Assembly (NCBI GenBank): GCA_934394595.1
Contig: CAKRRX010000005.1
Span: 1 to 42,559 of the forward strand
From: an uncultured Blautia sp.
Lineage (GTDB): Bacteria > Bacillota > Clostridia > Lachnospirales > Lachnospiraceae
Reading direction: 5' to 3'
Length of the DNA stretch: 42,559 bases
The notes beneath the pieces were generated by a model. It was not told the origin of the DNA. It ran no database searches and saw nothing but the letters and a program-made list of their open reading frames with translations. Position 1 is the stretch's first letter, and each line of letters begins with the position of its first letter. Positions 23,601 through 31,795 of this stretch are shown here, piece by piece. The translations under genes were made by a program, and so were the position numbers.

Positions 23601-26600
23601 GTTTCGTTCCAGCCGGAAGCTGATCTGTAATTGTGATATCGCCTTTGGCAGTATTGCTTTTATTTACATCCAGCTTATATGTTAAAATATACTTTCCTGT
23701 AACGGAATTGTACAATGCTGAAATGGGATGAACTCCGGTTCCGCCATTCATACTCTTCTTTTCCAGAAGATTCTCTACTTTTCCCTGACCGGCTGCTTTA
23801 TCGAAAACCGTTTCTCCTTCCTGGGTATAATTACCTGTGTTGTGGGCCATATCACTGCCTGTTGCATAAGAACTATACTTAATCTGGATTTTGTTTCCTT
23901 CTGTTTTAATATCTTTCATAAAAACAATTTTAAAACTGATTATGTTAAGCAATCTTCCTGCCGAAGCCAGGGGAACATCTGATGTTATAGTATACCCGTT
24001 TTGTTCATAACCGGTTACCGTAATATAATAATCTGCATTTTCAGCCTGCTCGGAAGTCCCCCGTGTGAGGCTTTTTCCCCCATTCTTTACTTCAATTTTC
24101 TCTAACAGATCCACAGTAAACCGGTTCTTATTATTGGACTGATGGGTAGAAGCATCAGATATAGAATCCGTATAATAACTTCCCGCTGTAATGTTGCCAC
24201 CTGGTACTTCAATTTCTGTTTTCCAGTTTAAATAGTAGCCTCCTTCTGCTGCAGGATCACTGTTTACGAAATTTTTCTCTATTTTCGGTGGATTTTTTAT
24301 TACAACATCAGCCTGATCCTTCTCATTTCCGAGAATGGCTGTATTCAGATACTCATTTTTCACATAAGACAGATCCGTTTTCCCTATGGTTGTCTCATAC
24401 TCAATGTAAAACTCGTTCTTCGTATTTATCGTATGAGAGTTTCCAGCAGAATCTCTGACAACAGCCCCATTGGTAAATGTAAACGGGAACTGAATTTTAT
24501 ATGGGCCGCCTACTTCCGTATAGGTTTGATGATTGTCATCATAGGCTCTCTCATACATTTTGATATCTGCTTTTTCCAGAGAAATATTCTTTCCCTCACC
24601 AAGCTCCTGATCTGCTCTTTTAGAAATCAGTGTATCACTGAGCTGTTTTGTGTCGATGTCTCCATACCCATATTGATTTAAGGTAATGGTCCATTTTATT
24701 TTTCCACTGTCCTTATTATATTCTCCTGTTTTATGGATCCAGTCACCGTATTTACCGCCAGTCCAGTCAACGCCTGTAGATGTGCCGCCTGTACCTGTAT
24801 TATTTCCATCTTTCACATTTACTTTGTTATACATGGTGAATGTAAACTTCTCAGCAGCAGGCATATCCCCAAGAGTTACTTTATATTCAATAACATAAGA
24901 CTCTCCTGCACCAAGCTGCGGTAAGGTTCCTGTCATTTTCCCATCTTTATCAAATGTGAAATTCGATGATACGTTGTCATCTTTTACAGTTCCATCTGCC
25001 CCATACTTTTTTATTGAGCCAACTGTAAATGCCGCATTTTCTAAATTCACTTTATCTGTGGACAGAGCCAGAATATCTTCCAGATTAATAATACCAGCTG
25101 TACCCTCTTTCGTGCTGACCTTAATCTGATAAGTAGCGGAAACCGTATTCGCAGTTTGATTCATTACCGGTTTGCCGATGCTGCTCTTCTCTACAAAAAC
25201 ATCGCTTCTGGTTACCGTATCAAAGGTACTGTCCTGGGAACGGTTATGTTCATCCTCTACCTTTGCAGTATTTTGAAGGGTAAGAACGTTACTTTTGTCT
25301 GCTGGCAGATCACTTAATTTTACTGTGTACTTAATGATATAGTATTCACCAGATTTTAACCCTTCCAGCTTTCCGGACAATTTGCCTGATGCAGGATCCC
25401 CCTGAATCTTGTTCTCCTGGGTTAAATCTGCGGTTTCTGTATTTCCGGAATATTTTTTCACTTCCGAAACCGTGTATTCACGTTTTATTCCATCAGCTTC
25501 ATTCTCTCCAGCCAGGACCTTCATATAGTCCTCAAGAGAGATCTCTTTGCCTGTGCCGGACTTTGTGCTGATCTTGATGCTGTAGGTCCCTGTTATTCCA
25601 TCTCCATCCTTTTTTACATCAATTTTCTCTTTATCGATCAAAAGATCCCACAGGGACTCCTCTTTGATATTATCATCTGCATCACTTACATATTCGTTCG
25701 ATACCAAAGCCCGGTTGGCCACATAGCCTTTTGTTTCCCCTGCTTTTATTTTTTTCGTAACGCTGTAAGTAAGACGGTATTTTTCTCCTTCTTCCAGTGT
25801 CGGAAGGGTTCCACTGAAATTAAGATTTCCACTCTCTCCTTCGGTGCCAACAGTCAATCTGCCATCATATTGATAGGACGTATCTTCCTTTCCGGTCTTA
25901 TCATACTTCTTAACAGAAATGGCTCCATATTCTGCATCCCCACTCTTAAGTCCATCCAGCATATCTTTTACCTGGATATCCTCCTTGGTACCTGTGGTAG
26001 TGGATATATCAATTACATAGTCATACGTAATGGAATTAGCAGAGAAATCTTCATTCTTATTAATGTGACTGCCACAGCATTCCTTCTCTACCTCTACATT
26101 ATATTGTTTCGGCGGTCCGGTCTTCACAGTGACGGTCGTCTTGATATCTTTACCAAAATCTATGGTAATTTTGCCGTCTTCGCTTGTCTGGTCATCATTT
26201 GCTTTCGCCCATAATTTGAGAGTACCAATGATATCTGTATCTGTACTTCCTGCCTGTACATATGTATCATCAAAAAGCAATGTAGCCTTACCTGTGGCAG
26301 AGTCAATATGATATGTTCCGACCTTTTCCTTCGTAGTGCTGTCTATGATATTGCCATCATAATCATCTAACGCACTGATGTTAAGTGGAAGCTGGTACGT
26401 AAGACTGTTAGTCCCCTTCTCTTTCAATACTCTGGTGTTAAGGGTATACCCCAGTTCGATGGAAAAGGTGCCACCTTCAAAAGGCTGATTTATATTGACA
26501 CCTGTCAGATAATCCGTCAGATCAAGGGCCTGTCCGGAAGTGTTCTCGGCATTTGTAGTCAGGGCTTCTAAGCTTTTCTCAGCATCTGTTTCCCCTGTTG

Positions 26601-26889
26601 CTACTGCTGTTTCTGTTGCTTCTGCCGTTTCTGCTGCTTCTGCTGTCTCTGTTTCAGGAGCTGACAGGGAAGGGCTCTCCGATTCTGCCGGATTTATTTC
26701 ATCACTGGATTCTTCTCCATCTGTAAATCCATAATCATCCATGCCTTCAGGATTAATTTCCTCTGAAGAAATAAAACCATTCTGCTCCGCATCATCCTCA
26801 GCATAAGAAATCACCGGGATCTGACAGACTGACAAAACCAGTGCAAGCATCATCGCCACTATTTTCTTTACACGATTTTCTCTCTTCAT
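20608..26889 (-). CDS. Giant multidomain pilus adhesin (2093 residues), LPGTG anchor
   Basis: This is the first gene of the pilus operon and the probable tip adhesin. After a signal peptide (about 1-30) and an acidic Ala/Thr/Glu-rich linker comes an N-terminal beta domain (about 100-260). Then follow seven divergent units of roughly 150 residues, each opening with a Lys-containing strand and a Tyr/Trp strand (for example VEKECCG, IDKEKID, VEKSSIG, IHKTGEY, IEKNFVN, LEKKSMN, VAKKGTY). The C-terminal part has one SpaA-like domain (ETLSGAEF equivalent KTLSGAEFQLDK, RLHEIKAPDGY) and three Cna-B domains (NKIWKNADG, RKVWEDENG, KKAWEGYD). One of these carries a large insertion. The end is LLPGTGGKDG, a hydrophobic segment and an unusually long basic tail. 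There are several Cys residues, including a Cys/His cluster at 1319-1331. The bound ligand is unknown. Confidence 0.88.
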   Translation of the reverse strand: MKRENRVKKIVAMMLALVLSVCQIPVISYAEDDAEQNGFISSEEINPEGMDDYGFTDGEESSDEINPAESESPSLSAPETETAEAAETAEATETAVATGETDAEKSLEALTTNAENTSGQALDLTDYLTGVNINQPFEGGTFSIELGYTLNTRVLKEKGTNSLTYQLPLNISALDDYDGNIIDSTTKEKVGTYHIDSATGKATLLFDDTYVQAGSTDTDIIGTLKLWAKANDDQTSEDGKITIDFGKDIKTTVTVKTGPPKQYNVEVEKECCGSHINKNEDFSANSITYDYVIDISTTTGTKEDIQVKDMLDGLKSGDAEYGAISVKKYDKTGKEDTSYQYDGRLTVGTEGESGNLNFSGTLPTLEEGEKYRLTYSVTKKIKAGETKGYVANRALVSNEYVSDADDNIKEESLWDLLIDKEKIDVKKDGDGITGTYSIKISTKSGTGKEISLEDYMKVLAGENEADGIKREYTVSEVKKYSGNTETADLTQENKIQGDPASGKLSGKLEGLKSGEYYIIKYTVKLSDLPADKSNVLTLQNTAKVEDEHNRSQDSTFDTVTRSDVFVEKSSIGKPVMNQTANTVSATYQIKVSTKEGTAGIINLEDILALSTDKVNLENAAFTVGSIKKYGADGTVKDDNVSSNFTFDKDGKMTGTLPQLGAGESYVIEYKVTLGDMPAAEKFTFTMYNKVNVKDGNNTGTGGTSTGVDWTGGKYGDWIHKTGEYNKDSGKIKWTITLNQYGYGDIDTKQLSDTLISKRADQELGEGKNISLEKADIKMYERAYDDNHQTYTEVGGPYKIQFPFTFTNGAVVRDSAGNSHTINTKNEFYIEYETTIGKTDLSYVKNEYLNTAILGNEKDQADVVIKNPPKIEKNFVNSDPAAEGGYYLNWKTEIEVPGGNITAGSYYTDSISDASTHQSNNKNRFTVDLLEKIEVKNGGKSLTRGTSEQAENADYYITVTGYEQNGYTITSDVPLASAGRLLNIISFKIVFMKDIKTEGNKIQIKYSSYATGSDMAHNTGNYTQEGETVFDKAAGQGKVENLLEKKSMNGGTGVHPISALYNSVTGKYILTYKLDVNKSNTAKGDITITDQLPAGTKLVTVPWKANDGAQSDKDHKDFIDGVYVHYYKYDSHDYGGTGSPYTSIECINATYNVYDPGQNINIHDCIANQFTAKEKGTKAELNSETNVLTIRIPKGAYSGDFEIRGVHNGSGYPLLGYLKDVSFSMAIYYAVEISPENWGSYEKTFKNSCTLKVDNGIPVTKTVTDTVETDKVAKKGTYDAASNTLSYELDINPQGTKLIEGQENKLSIIDSLIYDKRKLCQNHQNHENDQVHDAITQIALKPGSLKLYKVEDGGSEIEQTSDVIQDLKLETAEQSANEGKMTISLKVPDGAHYRLRYSYMLTIGIEAQACRMELKATNTASITGLASTGTSSSDEKKFSAQGSEATSTLNYTTAVLYKRDRENQAKTLSGAEFQLDKYNGTDWTSIGRFTTGEDGSVQLGERINNVYRIGYNCAYRLHEIKAPDGYKLLESDKYFWIPNSKFKTEIVPTDWKTNTLYVENRLDVLSGYIFVDDEKQDVEKTDFEVNKIWKNADGELVSGEGSIEVTLYRTGSKDDMSNGSPVESAVTLNDGNSWHYVWSELEKYQSDGTPYYYYVKETLNTDRWEVSYSNKEALASDGEDRSFIITNTSKEDSTSVKVRKVWEDENGSPLTAFPRDQVRVSLKRRYPVSGSGTTSNGIKVTAILKGKDYTDQNQVTTKTKTITVPEGAKVVISAKSPYSNGFSGITSIAPMAAEVHYGNAGSYSFGSGNQYSGTIETLSFRAYRDTTVNIGNDLCVYEFSSFKAEEDTGAGIEGADGWVEDKNFEDTAELSDSNSWQYSWDLLAKTSPAGTPYYYYAVEETAVEGFKTTYSYQAATGEISGLQGVTGGNITVTNAKEQEKVHITVKKAWEGYDRNEYDSYEVQVQLLKDGVEEGSPVTITGSGPDRWTYTWSDLEKGPAYSVQEKSVTVRDAAGNVTEIHNFDTTYAATDDTITITNTKKPQGILLPGTGGKDGWIFYGLGAGFWLISLSWFGLTFKKRNKFMKTVKEGQKGIP

Positions 26890-26940
26890 ATTTTCACGCT
26901 TCCTTTAACAGAACTTTCCCAAAAAAGTATAACGGCACGA

Positions 26941-26962
26941 AAAGCTCCTTTCGGAGCCTTTC
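26941..26962 (-). promoter_or_regulatory. Leader hairpin with GAAA loop upstream of the pilus operon
   Basis: GGCTCC-GAAA-GGAGC forms a stem of about nine pairs, with one wobble and a stable GAAA tetraloop, followed by TTTTCG. A second hairpin, ATCAAAAGC with GCTTTGAT, lies upstream near 26990-27015. The T run is short, so it could be a weak attenuator. I cannot match the leader to a known riboswitch class. Position may be off by one base. Confidence 0.5.
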
Positions 26963-27040
26963 TATAAGAACACGATATAACTACCTTCAAATCAAAGCAT
27001 AAACGGCTTTTGATCTTTTGACCCTGGATATTATATTCTT

Positions 27041-27069
27041 ATTATAGTATTTTAATCATCTTTTATCAA
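27041..27069 (-). promoter_or_regulatory. Promoter of the pilus operon
   Basis: Minus-strand TTGATA (27064-27069) and TATAAT (27041-27046) are 17 bases apart in a very AT-rich region. This is a strong sigma-A type promoter. A 6-bp inverted repeat, AATACT/AGTATT at 27109-27125, lies about 40 bases upstream and could be an activator site. Confidence 0.75.
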
Positions 27070-27162
27070 TAATTTGGATAAATTTTAGTAGTTTTCGACA
27101 TTTCGCACAATACTTTTATAGTATTTCGTAAAAAGGGACGTTAGAGCGTATTTGATTTATGT

Positions 27163-27321
27163 AAAGCGGACATTCGCAATCCGCTTTGCTACTTGCTCAT
27201 GAACGCAGTCGCTTCGCGATCTGTCAGTGGGAGCTAAAGGCTTCCACTGACAGAAGCATCCCCCCTCACCCGCCGCTTAGTGCTCCGCACACTTGAAGCG
27301 TGGGTATGCTTATCTGCGTTC
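27163..27321 (-). repeat. Hairpin-rich structured element overlapping the end of thiN
   Basis: The element contains nested and serial inverted repeats. GAACGCAG at 27201-27208 pairs with 27314-27321. AAGCATCCC at 27254-27262 pairs with 27302-27311. CTGTCAGTGG at 27221-27230 pairs perfectly with 27244-27253. TCGC/GCGA lies at 27209-27219, and AAAGCGGA/TCCGCTTT at 27163-27187. The thiN stop codon is in the loop of the CTGTCAGTGG hairpin. It looks like a folded RNA or the end of a mobile element (IS200/IS605-type ends also have such hairpins), but I see no transposase. I did not find a second copy in this window. Confidence 0.6.
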
Positions 27322-28004
27322 AAATCCCTGGACATGATCATCATAAGGATTCCTTTTTCGTAGATTACTTCTGCCTGATCCTCCTGGATCTCATTGCTCA
27401 CAGTCAGTCCACTGTCTGTGGCCTTCAGGGAAAATCCATTTAATGGATACTTAAAGCCCTTCAGGGTAAGTCCATCCACGCCTCCTGCTACCGGAAAGAA
27501 GGATACATATTTTCCGAATTGTTCCGCTTTTTCCAGCACTGTCCCGCTTTCAACAAGACTAATATAATTCTGGGCATCTGCCAGTGCAACATTCACACCG
27601 CTCTCTTTCCCCAGGGTCAAAAGTCCGAGATTTCCCATAAAATGATCCAGTCTTCCCCCGGTTGCCCCCAATATGAGAATATTCTTCGCTCCTTTTTTGA
27701 TTGCCAGATTCATGGCAGACTGCGTGTCTGTGTCGTCCTTTTCCGGAACCAGCTGCACGACTTCTGTATCTGTAAGACTATTCAGGTACTCCCTTCCATC
27801 ATGGGAGATACTGTCAAAATCTCCATCCACAAGATCCGGAACCAGACCAGTCTCCCTGAAAAAATCCATTCCTCTGTCAACTGCAACCAGGATCAGAGGC
27901 TTTTCTTTTCTCTTTTCTTTTAGGCTTCTAATAAAATCGAGGGCAAAATCTTTCTGGATCATGCCCCCGCTTACGATCACCGTATCAATCGTACTGTATT
28001 TCAT
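27234..28004 (-). CDS. thiN: Thiamine pyrophosphokinase with element-derived C-terminus
   Basis: ThiN transfers pyrophosphate from ATP to thiamine to make thiamine diphosphate in the cytoplasm. The catalytic core is complete: VAVDRGMDFFRETG, PDLVDGDFDS, the PEKDDTDTQSAMNLAI motif and ILGATGGRLDHFMGN, then the beta-sandwich thiamine-binding part up to ILMMIMSRD (residue 227), where a normal protein of about 215-230 residues would end. The remaining 29 residues (LNADKHTHASS... to the stop) are encoded by the structured repeat. I think that the element removed the native stop codon; the enzyme should still work. The start overlaps the rpe stop (ATGA), as in the B. subtilis operon. Confidence 0.9.
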   Translation of the reverse strand: MKYSTIDTVIVSGGMIQKDFALDFIRSLKEKRKEKPLILVAVDRGMDFFRETGLVPDLVDGDFDSISHDGREYLNSLTDTEVVQLVPEKDDTDTQSAMNLAIKKGAKNILILGATGGRLDHFMGNLGLLTLGKESGVNVALADAQNYISLVESGTVLEKAEQFGKYVSFFPVAGGVDGLTLKGFKYPLNGFSLKATDSGLTVSNEIQEDQAEVIYEKGILMMIMSRDLNADKHTHASSVRSTKRRVRGDASVSGSL

Positions 28005-28672
28005 TCTATTTTATCCCCGATATTATCAATCTGCTCTTTAATGTGACGTACATTTGTGGCGATATCACCGTTAAATACCCAGGAGCCTGCAACAAAGATA
28101 TTAGCACCAGCTTTCATAACTGTCTCCAGCGTATCCTCATTGATACCTCCGTCCACTTCAATATCCACATTCAGATTCTCTTTGTCTACCAGCTCTCTCA
28201 GTTCCTGGATTTTCTCTGTACATTCATCCATATATTTCTGTCCGCCAAATCCAGGCTGTACTGTCATCACAAGAACCATATCCACATCCTCCAGCAAATG
28301 GCTGATGTCATTGACCGGAGTGGCTGGCTTGATAGAAACTCCTACCTTTACCCCTGCATCTTTGATTCTCTCGATTGTCCTCTCCAGATCTTCACAGGCT
28401 TCTGTGTGTACGGTAATGGAATCTGCTCCGCAGTTCACAAAATCCTGTATATACCGTTCCGGTTCTGTCACCATAAGGTGAACATCAAAAAACATTTTAG
28501 ATTCTTTTCGAATGGATTTTATCACAGGCATTCCAAAGGAAATGCTTGGTACAAAATCACCATCCATAACGTCAATGTGGAGCCATTCCACGCCTTCTTT
28601 TTCCAAAATTCTGATCTGTTCGCCCAGGCGGTTAAAATCCGCTGATAAGATGGAAGGGCATAGCTGATACAT
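28001..28672 (-). CDS. rpe: Ribulose-phosphate 3-epimerase
   Basis: Rpe interconverts ribulose 5-phosphate and xylulose 5-phosphate in the pentose phosphate pathway. The 223-residue TIM barrel is of normal length, with PSILSADFNRLGEQI, the metal-binding HIDVMDGDFVPSISFG, HLMVTEPERYI, TVQPGFGGQKY and VDGGINEDT. It follows rsgA by three bases and overlaps thiN by four, an arrangement conserved in Firmicutes. Confidence 0.95.
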   Translation of the reverse strand: MYQLCPSILSADFNRLGEQIRILEKEGVEWLHIDVMDGDFVPSISFGMPVIKSIRKESKMFFDVHLMVTEPERYIQDFVNCGADSITVHTEACEDLERTIERIKDAGVKVGVSIKPATPVNDISHLLEDVDMVLVMTVQPGFGGQKYMDECTEKIQELRELVDKENLNVDIEVDGGINEDTLETVMKAGANIFVAGSWVFNGDIATNVRHIKEQIDNIGDKIE

Positions 28673-28675
28673 AGC

Positions 28676-29554
28676 TTAGTATCTCCTTTTCTCTTTTAAT
28701 TCCTCATATAATGCCAGGTAGTCTTCATATCGCAGACTGCTGATCTTTTTCATTTTCAGTGCTTCCTTTACTGCACAGTCAGGTTCGTGTATATGTCTGC
28801 ACCCCTGAAATCTGCAGTTTGGTTCATATTGCAAAAATTCCGGGAAATAATCCCGCAGTTCCTCTTCTTCCATATCAGTCAGATACAAAGAAGAAAATCC
28901 AGGTGTGTCCACAAGGAAGGTATCTTTCTCCACAGGGATCACCTGGGAATGTCTGGTGGTATGCTTCCCTCTTTTTAATTTCCGGCTGATCTCTCCGGTC
29001 TCCATCTGGATCTCGCCTTGCATACAGTTTGTAATGGAGGATTTTCCTACCCCCGAGGGTCCGGCCACCACTGTGGTCTTACCGTGGAGGATCCTGCGGA
29101 TTTCCTCAATTCCATCCCCCTGCACAGTGCTGGATAATACCACCTGATATCCACATCCGGTATAGGTTTCATACAGCTTTTCCAGTTCTTCTTTTTCTCC
29201 CAGATCCTTCTTGTTAAAACAGATCACTGCCGGGATCTGCTGCTGCTCCATCATGATCAGGAATCTGTCAAGAAGAAGAAAATTAGGCTTTGGATCTTCC
29301 ATAGCAAAAATCACAAAGGCCTGATCCACATTTGCCACAGCAGGCCGGATCAGGGAATTTTTCCGGGGAAGGATTGCAGTCACACTGCCTTCCTTCCCTT
29401 CTTCATCCAGAATTGTGATCTCTACATTGTCCCCAACAAGAGGCTTAAATTTATCTTTTCGGAAAATCCCCTTTGCCTTACATTCATAAACATTGTCGTC
29501 TTCTGCATAAATGTAATAGAATCCGGCAATTCCCTTAATGATCTTTCCCTGCAT
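28676..29554 (-). CDS. rsgA: Small ribosomal subunit biogenesis GTPase RsgA
   Basis: RsgA (CpgA/YloQ) checks late assembly of the 30S subunit and is stimulated by it. The 292-residue product has an N-terminal OB fold (about 1-65), then a circularly permuted GTPase with G4 (CFNKKDL) before G1 (GPSGVGKSSITN) and G3 (DTPGFSS), and a C-terminal zinc site with C-x4-C-x-H-x5-C spacing (CRFQGCRHIHEPDC). All are diagnostic. In Firmicutes it is a phosphorylation target of the PASTA kinase encoded just upstream. Confidence 0.95.
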   Translation of the reverse strand: MQGKIIKGIAGFYYIYAEDDNVYECKAKGIFRKDKFKPLVGDNVEITILDEEGKEGSVTAILPRKNSLIRPAVANVDQAFVIFAMEDPKPNFLLLDRFLIMMEQQQIPAVICFNKKDLGEKEELEKLYETYTGCGYQVVLSSTVQGDGIEEIRRILHGKTTVVAGPSGVGKSSITNCMQGEIQMETGEISRKLKRGKHTTRHSQVIPVEKDTFLVDTPGFSSLYLTDMEEEELRDYFPEFLQYEPNCRFQGCRHIHEPDCAVKEALKMKKISSLRYEDYLALYEELKEKRRY

Positions 29555-29557
29555 GGA

Positions 29558-31795
29558 TCACTCTGCCTTTTCAAAGGTAAGAGGATAATGTCCAAGCTCC
29601 TGATAGCTTCCATCAGACTGCTGCTCAGACAGATATAAGGTTCCCTCTGCTACCCCCGGCGCACCTGTAATATCAAGCTGATACGGGAAAGTGATCTGCT
29701 GGCCGTCTACAACAGAAGTCGCAGTAGGATTTCCATTTACCTCCTGTACCAGTTCCAGTCTTACAAGACCGCCATTATAACCGGTAGGAGTATTCAGTCT
29801 CTGGGTACATTTCCAGATTTCCCCATTTGCTACAGCTGCTGAAGTATCAGTTCCGGAAGACTGGGTGTCCTCTGTGGTATCTGTACTTCCAGGCTGCTGG
29901 TCACCGGTACTTACCACAATGGTAATGGTATCATTATCCGGATCTGCGTAGGATGGCTCATCATCTGTAAATCCAGCGGGATCCTGGGAAATAACCTGTC
30001 CGGAAGGCACATCTGTACTCATCTGCTCTTCCACATTGATATTGAGGTATTTTCCAAGCTTGGTGATCGCTGCATTTTTCTCCATACCAACTACATCCGG
30101 GACCTGAACGGAATCGCCATAATCAATCCCCCGGCTTACGGTCAGGGTAACTGTCTCGCCGGATTTAACCGTTTCTCCGGCTGACGGCTCTGTGGAAACC
30201 ACATATCCCGGATCAACTGCCGGGTAGGAATTTCCATCTTCTGTGTACTGGATCTCACTGTACTCTTTGGAAATCTGTACTGTCACGCCCATGCTTTCCA
30301 GTGTTTCCTGGGCATCAATTCCGGTCTGTCCGGAAAAATCCGGTACAGTCACTTCTGCGGAGCCTTTGCTTACATAATAATTGACTGTGGAATTTTTTTC
30401 CACTTTGCTTCCGGCTACCGGATCCTGGGTAGAAATCTTACCTTTTTCCTGGGTAGAAGCTTCTTCGCCCTTGTAATTCATTCCTATATTTGCATCTGCA
30501 CAAAGCTGCTGTGCCTCGTCCTCTGTTTTTCCAACCAGATTCGGAACCTGAACCAGCCCATCGTCCTCAGACTGGCTGTCTGAAGCCTGCTGGATCTGCT
30601 GACTTTGCTGTGTACTGTCATCATTCTTTCCGATCAGTCCGGCAGCTTTTCCAATCACAATGATCAATACAACCAGAAGAACAGCTCCTGCGATCAGTGC
30701 TACAATAGTTCCTGCCACACTGACTCCCCGTTGCTGTTTCTTACGGCGTCTTTCCCGTTCTTCCCGGTCCTTATCACGCTCACGGCTTCTGCTGCGCTTT
30801 TCCTCTTCTTCATCCGGATCGTCGTAATCCGTCTCATTGATCTCTTTTTCCAGAGCTTCAATGTCCGGCTTTACAGTCTGCTTCGGTTTATGCTTGATCT
30901 CTCCAAGTTCCTTGTCGGAGATCACAACGGTCTTCGCATCTGTATCCACAGATGTAAGCTTTACAAAATCCCCCTGTGGGTCGATCAGGGAGTGCTTCAG
31001 ATCTGCGATCACATCCTCCATCTTGCCGTATCTTCGATCCACACTTTTCTGGGTACATTTCATAATGATCTGCTCCAGGCTGTATGGAAGATCCGGAGTA
31101 TAAATGCTAGGTGGAACGATTTCCTCCTGAAGATGCTTGATGGCAATGGCTACTGTAGTATCCCCGTCAAAGGGAACCCGTCCTGTAACCATCTCATATA
31201 ATGTGATTCCAAGAGAATAGATATCGCTTTTCTCATCGCTGTAGCCGCCTCGCACCTGCTCCGGTGAGCTGTAATGTACAGATCCCATCACATTGGAGCT
31301 GATGGTATTGGAGGATGCTGCTCTTGCGATTCCAAAATCTGTCACTTTTACTTTACCGTCTGTGGAAATAATAATATTCTGCGGCTTCACATCTCTGTGA
31401 ACAATGCCATGGCTGTGGGCTGCTTCAAGTCCCATAGATACCTGAATGGCAATACTGGTGGCTTCCTTTACAGAAAGCTTGCCTTTCTTGGAAATATACT
31501 CTTTCAGGGTAATTCCCTCGATCAGCTCCATAACAATATAATATACGCCCTCATCATCGCCAACATCAAACACATTGACAATATTCGGGTGGGTCAGTCC
31601 TGCTGCCGCCTGGGCTTCGCTTCTGAATTTCTTTACAAAAGTTGCATCTTCTCTGAATTCCGGCTTCAGGACCTTGACTGCCACAAAACGATTCAGTTTG
31701 TGATCCATTGCCTTATATACGTCCGCCATTCCGCCGGTACCGATTTTCCCTACAATTTCGTAGCGTTCAGCTATAATCATACCTGTCTTTAACAT
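29558..31795 (-). CDS. prkC: PASTA-domain Ser/Thr protein kinase (PrkC/Stk1)
   Basis: This membrane kinase senses muropeptides or lipid II and tunes wall synthesis, division and spore germination. The 745-residue product has a kinase domain (1-270) with the Gly loop GTGGMADVYKA, Lys41, HRDVKPQN (133-140), DFG (153-155) and an activation loop rich in Ser/Thr up to GSVHYSSPEQ. A charged juxtamembrane region (about 300-355, many Glu and Arg) leads to a membrane segment at about 359-382. Three PASTA domains follow (about 414-478, 480-556, 561-631). After a Thr/Ser-rich linker there is an extra domain of about 90 residues (657-745) that I do not recognise. The start overlaps the phosphatase stop (ATGTTAA), which couples the pair. 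Confidence 0.95.
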   Translation of the reverse strand: MLKTGMIIAERYEIVGKIGTGGMADVYKAMDHKLNRFVAVKVLKPEFREDATFVKKFRSEAQAAAGLTHPNIVNVFDVGDDEGVYYIVMELIEGITLKEYISKKGKLSVKEATSIAIQVSMGLEAAHSHGIVHRDVKPQNIIISTDGKVKVTDFGIARAASSNTISSNVMGSVHYSSPEQVRGGYSDEKSDIYSLGITLYEMVTGRVPFDGDTTVAIAIKHLQEEIVPPSIYTPDLPYSLEQIIMKCTQKSVDRRYGKMEDVIADLKHSLIDPQGDFVKLTSVDTDAKTVVISDKELGEIKHKPKQTVKPDIEALEKEINETDYDDPDEEEEKRSRSRERDKDREERERRRKKQQRGVSVAGTIVALIAGAVLLVVLIIVIGKAAGLIGKNDDSTQQSQQIQQASDSQSEDDGLVQVPNLVGKTEDEAQQLCADANIGMNYKGEEASTQEKGKISTQDPVAGSKVEKNSTVNYYVSKGSAEVTVPDFSGQTGIDAQETLESMGVTVQISKEYSEIQYTEDGNSYPAVDPGYVVSTEPSAGETVKSGETVTLTVSRGIDYGDSVQVPDVVGMEKNAAITKLGKYLNINVEEQMSTDVPSGQVISQDPAGFTDDEPSYADPDNDTITIVVSTGDQQPGSTDTTEDTQSSGTDTSAAVANGEIWKCTQRLNTPTGYNGGLVRLELVQEVNGNPTATSVVDGQQITFPYQLDITGAPGVAEGTLYLSEQQSDGSYQELGHYPLTFEKAE

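Larger units (their letters stand above)
26890..27233. other. Intergenic region: pilus promoter, leader and part of a structured repeat
   Basis: This 344-base gap between thiN and the adhesin gene has no gene that I can support. It holds, in minus-strand order, the distal part of a hairpin-rich repeat, a small palindrome (27109-27125), a sigma-A promoter, a leader of about 145 bases with two hairpins, and the adhesin ribosome site (GGAAGCG). Confidence 0.8.

Noticed and set aside
26890..27034. Cyclic-di-GMP riboswitch in the pilus leader
   Set aside because: The conserved GGCAAACC-type and tetraloop-receptor elements of class I, and the class II pseudoknot pattern, are not visible to me.
27163..27187. 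Intrinsic terminator after thiN
   Set aside because: The 8-bp hairpin is followed by ACATAAATC on the minus strand, not by a T run.
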